From positions 25,299,206-25,363,205 of the forward strand of contig NC_053417.1 of NCBI RefSeq assembly GCF_016859285.1: a stretch of DNA of 64,000 bases, in the 5' to 3' direction. Below, in pieces: positions 56,650-64,000 of the stretch. The position numbers and the translations under genes are program-made. Source of the DNA: Xiphias gladius. Its lineage: Eukaryota > Chordata > Actinopteri > Istiophoriformes > Xiphiidae. The notes below the pieces were generated by a model. That model had not been told where the DNA came from, ran no database searches, and saw only the letters and a program-made list of their open reading frames with translations. Numbering within the stretch: the stretch's first letter is position 1; each line of letters starts with the position of its first letter.

Positions 56650-58300
56650 TGTCCATCCATTTTAATTTTGATTATTTGCAATGCCTCAGATGCCACATAC
56701 CACATGTCAAAGGTTTATTACAAAAAATCAAAAACAATTTCGAAAAAACAAATCGTAAAATCTATAATTAAATCAGAAATGCACATGGCGTTTTTTTCCT
56801 GAATGAACAAAATCGTGTTTCTTACAAAAATAGTTTTAATTACAGTCGCATTTAGACCTTCCATGTATGTCTGACTGGAATTTCTACCTTATTTTTCTGT
56901 TATGAAATAACAATAACACAATATATGTAAAATACTTGCATTAAAATGTGAGTTATGGTACCTTTTAGTATTGACGCTGATCTCCCGGTTCGATTTGACT
57001 TAGATTTATGAAGACCAGAATCGGATAGTTTCAGTTAGGTTCGGTTCTCTTCTACGATTCAGTCAAATCAGATAAAACCCCAAAGTTGCTTAAAGCACCT
57101 CTCAGAATTTATCCAGGGATCTTACATTTCCTTTACATTTTTTCCCTTACATCCAGCAAGTGAGCAACACTGCGCAAATAAAAAGACCGTTCTTGGAATT
57201 TTAAGCGTCGCTATTGGATCGTTGAAATAAAAATCGCGAGCTGTTCACCTCCACACGCATGCTAACACCGGCGCTGTTAGAACACAATGAGGATAACAAT
57301 TAAAAATTGACCTCATCCACATTCTTCTTTTTCACAAGTTTCGTCAGATGAAAACCCAACACACAACAGTGGCTAGTGTCGCTCATCGTGATCTCGATCG
57401 TCCTCAGGAATGCTCGATCGCGTTTTGAGACTAAAAACTGCCACGGACAGCGTCTTTTCGGGCCCTGCCCTTTCGGCGCTGCCCACATTCGTCTAACACG
57501 TCGACGGGCGATTCCGTGTGACATTTAACACGGATCAGACATTACCTCACATTGTTATATGTAACTTTTCTGCAAGCAGATGATCTGGTTCACTTGCATT
57601 TTGACGCTAAGGATTCAGCCCCCTCATGGAAAGGCTTTTTTTTTTTTTTTTTCCATTGCTCTGTTCTTCCTTGGCAAGCGCTCAGTGACCTGGCATGAAG
57701 ACAGCCTCACATGAGTGAGATGAGTGGGAAAGAGCGGATGAGACCAGCTCCACAGACGAAATATTTACCACTGAAGAAGTGCATAGCTGAACTGAAATGC
57801 TTCCCTGTCTCCTGTGTGCTTTTTTTTTTTTTTTTTTTTGACGTGGCACAGGGGCACTTGCTTTCCGCTGTGCCACCCGATTCATTCCAATTCTGAAGGG
57901 GAAGTGATAACACAGGGCTGGCGAGGAATGCTCTTCATCCTCTCCCCTCTGCCAGCCAGCCTCTTGGAAATCCAGCTACTTTCTGGTCAGCTTAAGGACG
58001 GTGCCTGCTGAGGCAGACCTGTTTGGCACGGGCTGAAGGGAGGAATACCACAGAGGGAGCAGTGAGGCTTTGATCCTTACCTTTTCACCATCTCTGTAAT
58101 TAAGCCCCAAGCTTCTACTGAAAACATTTCCCAACTGTGCTGGAGCACTCAGCCCTTTGAGCTTCTCAGCTTTAAGAGCAGTCCCTTTCTTCGAAATAGA
58201 ACAGAGCAGAAAGTAGTCCCTTTGATTCCTTATAATAAATCAGCCCCAAAACACTTTTCCTTTCCCAGTCACAACTCACCTACCACATTCCACGTCTTGT
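56650..58300. other. No gene seen; poly-T runs
   Basis: T-runs lie at 57636-57652 and 57820-57839. A segment at about 57180-57540 has unusually high CpG for this region (GCGTCGCTATTGG, CTCATCGTGATCTCGATCG) and a 74-codon minus frame with no domain. It may be an unclassified repeat. Confidence 0.4.
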
Positions 58301-58560
58301 GACACTCAGGAGGTAGAGCGGATCGTCCGCCAACTGTAGAGTTGGCGGCTGGATCCCCGGCTCCTCCTGTCCCATCATGTCAGAGCGTCCTTGAGCAAGA
58401 CACTGAAACCTGATCTGCTCGCGGTGGGCAGCTCTGCTGCCATCTGTGTGTGAGTATGTGTGAGCATGGGTGAATGAGAGGCAAATTGTGAAGTGCTTTG
58501 CCTGTTAAGATAGAAAAGTGCTGAATTAAGTGCAGTCCATTTGCCATATGAAGCTTTGGT
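58300..58560 (+). mobile_element. tRNA-headed SINE
   Basis: The head has a tRNA-like A box (AGGTAGAGCGGATCGTCC) and B box (GGCTGGATCCCCGGC). The body follows with CCTTGAGCAAGACACTGAAACC, GGCAGCTCTGCTGCCATC, GTGTGAGCATGGGTGAATGAG and GAAGTGCTTTGCC, then an end GCAGTCCATTTGCCA. This order is that of a very common percomorph SINE. It is about 250 bp and diverged. Confidence 0.75.
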
Positions 58561-61274
58561 ATTTATGTGCTGCAGGTAAAAATTTCAAATTTGTACGTTT
58601 CCTTGTGAAGCAAAGAACAAGACTCAGAGAATCGGCATCTGTACTTACATTGTTCAGCCAACACACTCAGCTCTAACAGTGCATTCACACATACGGACAC
58701 AAAGCAGTTGGCGATATCTGGCCTCTCATGAATCTGTAGCTCTGGGGATGTGCTGTGGATGTGCGGGCTCTGACCGGACAGTTGTTGTCCGATCTATCTG
58801 CCACCGCCAGACGCACGGGAACAGTGTCGGAGGTTTTATTTCCACGCATTGTTGTTCCTTTTTTAGGTCCCGGGAAGTCGTTAAAGACACATCAAGGAGA
58901 ATTGGGAAGCGGGGGACCACGGCAAGCGGCTTCTCCTCCATTTTTGTTAAAACTTTAAAAAGTTTAAAGTTCCTTCGCTTAGTGGAGTGGAGTAGAAAGC
59001 TCCGTGTTTCTGTTTCCGCAGGAATCAAGATGACGGCAACTGGCTCTCGTGGGCTGTTACTCGCACGGTGTCAGAAGATATTTGCATAAAGTTGAGCCTT
59101 TCTTAATTTCCCCTGTAGTGTAGTTTTTTTTTTTTTAAATCTCAGCGCGGGGTGTAGGGCAGCAAAGCCAGCTCTCATTCACAGTGACCCGCAGCCATCG
59201 CTGTCTCAGCTTTTTGAATCTATATATGTTTAAACAGCCTGTGAGGACCAGTTTAGCGTCTTTCAGCTCATTGTTTTGGTTTTGCAGCCCGGAAAAAACT
59301 TTCCACCGAAAGCGTACAGAACTTTTTAAAGTTCTTACCTACCCACCACTGGACGACAGACAAAGCTAGCAACTAGCTGATAAAAATGGTTTAGCATTTA
59401 GCAGCTAAAGAGCCAGCTATTTTTCCCATTGAGCTGCTGAAAGGGAAAAGGGAATCTTTACACAGCGATAATATGGGTTATTATTATTATATTGTTATAT
59501 TTTGTATTTAAAGGGTACTCCACAGCCACCAGAATGGACAAAAATGTTTGCCATTTTTTCATGAGGAATGGCTTGAATTGCTTGAATCAATGAGTTGAGT
59601 AATTTTCTCTGCTTTCTTTTCAAGTTATGGCTCTGGCTGTTGTATTTGTGTCCTTAATGCTTTTGATCAGAGTGGGGATCTTGTAAAGGAGGGTTCAACG
59701 TAAATGTGTGAGTTTTTACTTTTTGTCACAGTGTTCTGGGAAGGAAGGAGATTAGAGGGTAGAAAATTAGAGAAAACAGGGGAGGGGGGGAAATCCTCTT
59801 AACCTATTAAGCTCTCTTTCAAAAAATAAATATTGAGATGGAGCAAATCAAATTTGCATTAAAGCTCCAAAAATCTAGGTTTTTAATGAGGTAATGCCCT
59901 GTTAATGCAATAAGATTATTTATGGTATTTCATACTCTTTCAAAGTATTCACACGCGAGCCATTTATATATTTTCCCTTTCTTTTCCCGCTCCCTCACCA
60001 GGTACCTAGATCACATACCTAAATATAGCCCCCCTCCCATTTCATTTGATTTTTTTTTTTTTGGAATATACATTTTTAATGTACTTAAAACAGGATAAAT
60101 GTCAACGCAGCTGGAAATTCAATAAAGAAAAAATGATGTCAAAAATGTGAAAGTGATTCAAAATGTACTGCATTGTATGAGGTGCTGAAGGTAAAATAAC
60201 AATATACTGTAAGTTAAATTAAAAAAAAAAAAAAAAAAGTTATTTGAGGAAAGCTTTTGTTCAGTTGACTGACATAAACAAAGTTAGGTTTGTTTGTTGA
60301 GTTCTAATTTTGGGTCTCAATCATTCACTACCTTTCCTGCTGTGCGCTACGTTCACGCGGCGGGTCTAAAACATCCCCAGTGTACCAAGTCCACACTGGC
60401 ATTCCTCAGGTCATACCCAGCCACGGGTTCCGGTAACAGCAGCACATACCTTTATGTTACTCGGAATTTAGCAGCAATAAAGCCCATAAAAAGAACAGCC
60501 TGACACAAAAGGCCGCGGCATTATATAATAATAACTTGTACTTGACCAATTACTGTACTTTCTGACATAAATGCCCTAAGAAATTCGAGTTATGCAGTAA
60601 TCCCCTCATGACCCCTCTTAAATATGGTGACAGGGTATTGAGTTTTCAGCTAATACTCTACCTTAACGATTTAACAGTCATGTCGACCTCAAGTATGCAT
60701 GGAGAGGCTGGAGAAAGCTGTGTTTTCTTTCAACCGTCACTGTCATTATATAATCCCAGAATGAGTCAGCAGAGCGAATCAGATATTATTATTATTATTA
60801 TTTATTTTTTTTCCATCTTGTAAATTGAAAATTGTTGTGACTGCTCCTCCGTCCAGCTCTGGAACAGTTTACACTTGTTGTTCTGTGGCTTTGAGTTTTA
60901 TACGTGGAGATCATGGGTTTGCTCAGATGTGGTGGTGGAGGGGGGAAGATGGACGGAAGGGGGGGGGGGGGGGTAAGGGAGTGTGCGATGCACATGTGTG
61001 TGATTTTTTTTTTTTTTTTTTTTTTTTACCACCGTGTGGGTAAAACAACATTATAAGCAGGAGGGCTGCGTCATGCCCCCGCCGCCACTGAACCCTCGGC
61101 ATTAGAAACAGCTGCAACCTGCTCGTGTTTTTACGTCCGCTCGCCGGGCTCATACACCTGTGGTGGAAGACTGTCGAGTTTCAGTTGTAAATGTTTGGTT
61201 CCTGATTCGCTGAACTCAACTTTTTAAGTCATCGTCCTTGTCCATCATTTTTGAATTCTAACGTTAGATATAAA

Positions 61275-61278
<4 letters not shown>

Positions 61279-61334
<56 letters not shown>
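61279..61334. repeat. (TG)n microsatellite
   Basis: An uninterrupted run of about 56 bp. Confidence 0.95.
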
Positions 61335-61335
<1 letters not shown>

Positions 61336-61524
61336 CACATTAACCAACTTTTCCAGTAAGCACGGAATAACATAAACACAAACTTCTGTGTTCTGTCATT
61401 AAACTTTTGCGACTAAAATTTTCCCCGGTTTGTTATGTTGGACTGAACAAACTGTTGACACAGAGCAGAGCAAATCACCTGTCTCGCTAGCTGCTGTGTC
61501 TAATCCCGTCTGACAGCCTTTTAA

Positions 61525-61690
61525 GGGAATAGTTAAACATTCTGGGAAACGCGCTTATGTTAATTCTCATGCTGAGAGTTTGATTAAAAGATTGATATCA
61601 GTCTCATATCCGTCTGTTCAGTATGAAGCTGGTTAGCTTAGCTTTGCGCAAGGACTTTTCTCGTGCGCTCTTGGCCAAGAAATAATCAAG
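61525..61690 (+). repeat. Fragment of the 'TTAGCTTAGCATAAAGACTGG' family
   Basis: GGGAATAGTTAAACATTCTGGG, CATGCTGAGAGTTTGATT, GATATCAGTCTCATATCCG and GTATGAAGCTGGTTAGCTTAGC; it breaks off after CTTTGCGCAAGG. Confidence 0.7.
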
Positions 61691-62674
61691 CGCATAATTT
61701 CCATTAACTGATTTCCCGTTGATCGACTCATCTTCATCATCGTGGACTAATCCTTTCAGCCGTTATCAAAATAAGTTAGAAATAAACCAAAATAGAATAA
61801 TAGAAATGTTTAAAAACTGTAAAACTAAGCAACTAAGTAATTAGTTAAATAAACAGCTGTAAACCATCTTTAGATCTGGACAAGTGACAGTTCAGTTGAA
61901 TCAAAAACTCCCCCCTAATATTACATTTTTCTTCATTTGTATCTACAGAAATCATATTGTTAGGATTCATCAATTTATCTTGAATTTGAGGTTTTGACAA
62001 ACACATGCTGACTTGTGACAAATGACTGTGCACACAGCTTGTTTTACACAGCAAAAGTTTTAAATCAAATTCCACAAAAGTATTGTTTTGGCTCCCTTCG
62101 TGCTCAGGCTTATAGATCTGTCCATCTGTCAACCAGACCATGCTGATACGCCAACCATCCCCACTCGCCTTTCTTTCCCGCGCGGCTTCCCCACCTTCTC
62201 GTCTACTCGTTCCACATTTTTCTGCGCGCTAACTTTCCTGTCTCTCTGCTACCCTGCATGTGCTGATATGGCTATCTCTTCGCCAGCTTTCCCTGTCCGC
62301 GTGCCATCCGCCTGCCTGCCATCTGTGTTCACGTCCCGGGAGTCCTTTCATAACCATCCCCTGGCAAGGAGGTGGTGTATGTTACATCGCATACGGGGGC
62401 GAGGTGGCGTGGAGGGTGTAGAGGGCTCTCACAAACATTATGTGAAAATGAAGAGAGGAGTTGAAGCCTAAGCAAATTTTAAAATAAATAGATAAATAAA
62501 TAAGCTCACCCCGCTCTGATTGGGCCATGATGAAGAGTATGACTACTGAACTGTGACGTGCTGGTGTTTCAATATTGCATCTTGGGCCATAAGTGTGTAA
62601 ATCTTTAGCTTTTAGAACTAAAATATTTCTGTAACACTGGGTCCTTGACTACAGTCGACTTTGCTTAAATGACA

Positions 62675-62995
62675 ACAAGAGCTGCAACTAACAAGTTATT
62701 TCCATTATTGATTACTCTGCAGATTATTTTCTCAATAAATTAATTCATCGTTTGGTCTAGAAAATGTCAGAAAAAGGGTGAAATGTGCCCATCGCAATTT
62801 TCTAAAATCTCCTCAAATGGCCTCCTTTTGGTCAGAAAAACTGTGTAAAATCCAAAGCTATTTAATTTTTTTTCAGATAAAAAGAAGATAAGCAGCAAAA
62901 TTTCACAAACGTGATCCTGGAACGAGTGAATATTTGGCATTTTTGCCGAGACTATTAATCAGTTGTCAAAATAGTTGGCGATTTGTTGACAGACA
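62675..62995 (+). repeat. TAATCGATTA short DNA-transposon-like repeat
   Basis: AAGAGCTGCAACTAACAAG, ATTGATTACTCTGCAGATTA, AAAATGTCAGAAAAAGGG, CATCGCAATTTTCTAAAATC, CACAAACGTGATCCTGG and ATTAATCAGTTGTCAAAATAG appear in plus-orientation order. Confidence 0.75.
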
Positions 62996-63449
62996 GAAGA
63001 GTTTGACAAAGTCTTTTTGCGTAAACTTCCCCCAATCCGATGCAGAGCAGGACAGAGTCGCTAACGTTACCGTAAACTCTGTTGCAGCACTATGCAACAG
63101 CTTGACAGGCCAGCGCTACCTCGGTACGGTTGCTAAGCTGTGATTGGACGATCACTCTTTGGCAGAGGAGTTTGGCTAACGGGCGTTCATCTTGCGAGCG
63201 AGTGGGATGTTATCCCAGATGTTCGAGTGGCCTAAGCCAGTGGCATTACAGTTATATGGATATTCGCTGTGCCAGTATGGATATTAAACCAAATGGGCCG
63301 TTGTTTTAAAAGAAACGGGCATGCGTTCTTGGCAAACCTTACCTTGGAAAATAATTTTTTTTAGGACACAGGAATCGGTGACACATAAACGTGTGTATTG
63401 TGCTTTTCTTTATCTGTCATAGCCACAACCTGCATCCAGCCACTGGATC

Positions 63450-63700
63450 CTTGAGGGCTGCAACTTATGAAACATTAAGGAAAATTGTGAAAATACATAT
63501 CATAACTTCCGAGAGCCCGAGGTGGAGTCTTCAAATGGCTTGTTTTTGTGTGACAGGCAGTCCAAAAATGTGAAGGTATTCCATTTCTGATGACATAAAA
63601 CAGAAAATCACAAATCCTCACATTTGAAAAGGTGGAAGCAACATTTTCTTTTCGCTTGATAAATTTACACTTAAATGACTTGATTAATTTTTCCCCAATC
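63450..63700 (+). repeat. TAATCGATTA short DNA-transposon-like repeat
   Basis: GAGGGCTGCAACTTATG, GAGAGCCCGAGGTGGAG, CTTCAAATGGCTTG, GGCAGTCCAAAAATG, CCTCACATTTGAAAAGGTGG and GACTTGATTAATTTTTCCCC. Confidence 0.7.
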
Positions 63701-64000
63701 AACAAGGTGATCAGTATTTCAGCGCCAGAATGCTTTTACATTCGCCTTTTAGCGAGCACACACAAAGCTTTGACACTTGGAAATTGCGTTCATGGTTACA
63801 AAATGAGGATTTGGAGTCCGACGAGTGGGAATGCTTAGTACATCTGGCTCGCTCAAGTGTGCATCATTTCGAGCTTCCCCCTCGCTGCTCTGGCTTATTT
63901 ATGGGTGCCTGACGGGTCTTTGCCCCAGGCAGTGTCTCTCTGCGGCGAGCAAGCCAGCAGAGAGCTGAGTAGATTGGATGCTCCGCTGTCTCTTTAGTGT
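63700..64000. other. No gene seen at right edge
   Basis: Somewhat GC-richer than the preceding DNA. No exon with supported boundaries was found before the window ends. Confidence 0.4.

Larger units (their letters stand above)
58560..62670. other. No gene seen; simple repeats
   Basis: Includes A-rich 60222-60238, a G13 run at 60960-60973, T-rich 61008-61027, (TG)n at 61279-61334 and a partial 'GGAATAGTTAAACATTCTGGG' family fragment at 61525-61690. Frames at 58679-59089 and 62088-62471 (136 and 127 codons) have no recognisable domain or splice support. Confidence 0.4.

Noticed and set aside
57300..57524. 74-codon Arg-rich minus-strand frame in a CpG-rich patch
   Set aside because: No homology recognised; likely part of an unclassified repeat.
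58679..59089. 136-codon plus-strand frame after the SINE
   Set aside because: No domain and no splice sites that join it to anything.
1..64000. Search for CRISPR arrays, prophage, integrons or bacterial-type gene clusters
   Set aside because: None present; this is a vertebrate nuclear locus with spliced genes and eukaryotic repeats.

Overview
This is nuclear DNA from a vertebrate, almost certainly a percomorph (spiny-rayed) teleost fish. Genes are split by GT-AG introns, intergenic DNA is AT-rich and full of (TG)n microsatellites, and the interspersed repeats are those typical of percomorph genomes. These include a TAATCGATTA-rich short DNA-transposon-like family, a GATG-tailed RTE/Rex3-like LINE 3' end, a tRNA-headed SINE, Tc1 relics and an L1-clade ORF2 relic. 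There are no operons, phage or CRISPR. The order matches the human 1p36.31 block read in reverse: KLHL21 - ZBTB48 - NOL9 - (PLEKHG5).

Layout. 1-2700: repeat-rich DNA with an L1-clade ORF2 relic on the minus strand. 2750-3480: CpG-rich segment, probably the klhl21 promoter and non-coding first exon. 12232-19902 (+): klhl21, four coding exons, 613 aa, BTB-BACK-Kelch, followed by a long 3' UTR. 23828-29184 (-): zbtb48 (TZAP), ten coding exons, 772 aa, BTB plus 11 C2H2 fingers, convergent with klhl21. Its last intron carries, on the opposite strand, an intact-looking initiator tRNA-Met and a decayed tRNA-Arg(CCT). 29.2-33.8 kb: head-to-head interval with zbtb48 and nol9 promoters and several repeats; no TAS1R1-like coding sequence is visible there. 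33794-40694 (+): nol9, twelve coding exons, 701 aa, with a P-loop at residues 329-336. 43.4-44.65 kb: a repeat containing a ~21-bp minisatellite. 44.74-45.55 kb: CpG-rich first exon of a further plus-strand gene. 56434-56557: a second candidate first exon ending in the same phase. Synteny predicts both belong to plekhg5, but its conserved body is not in the window.

The three complete genes share no pathway. KLHL21 is a CUL3 ubiquitin-ligase adaptor acting in mitosis, ZBTB48 binds telomeric repeats and regulates transcription, and NOL9 is a nucleolar RNA 5'-kinase for pre-rRNA processing. Exons were assembled by hand from conserved protein sequence, GT-AG borders and reading-phase bookkeeping; all joins keep phase. 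I see no new multi-gene system. The points most worth checking are splice-site and regulatory features: a nol9 3' splice site made by a (TG)41 microsatellite, an initiator tRNA antisense in a zbtb48 intron, transposon-derived DNA next to splice acceptors, and nested or inverted repeat structures.
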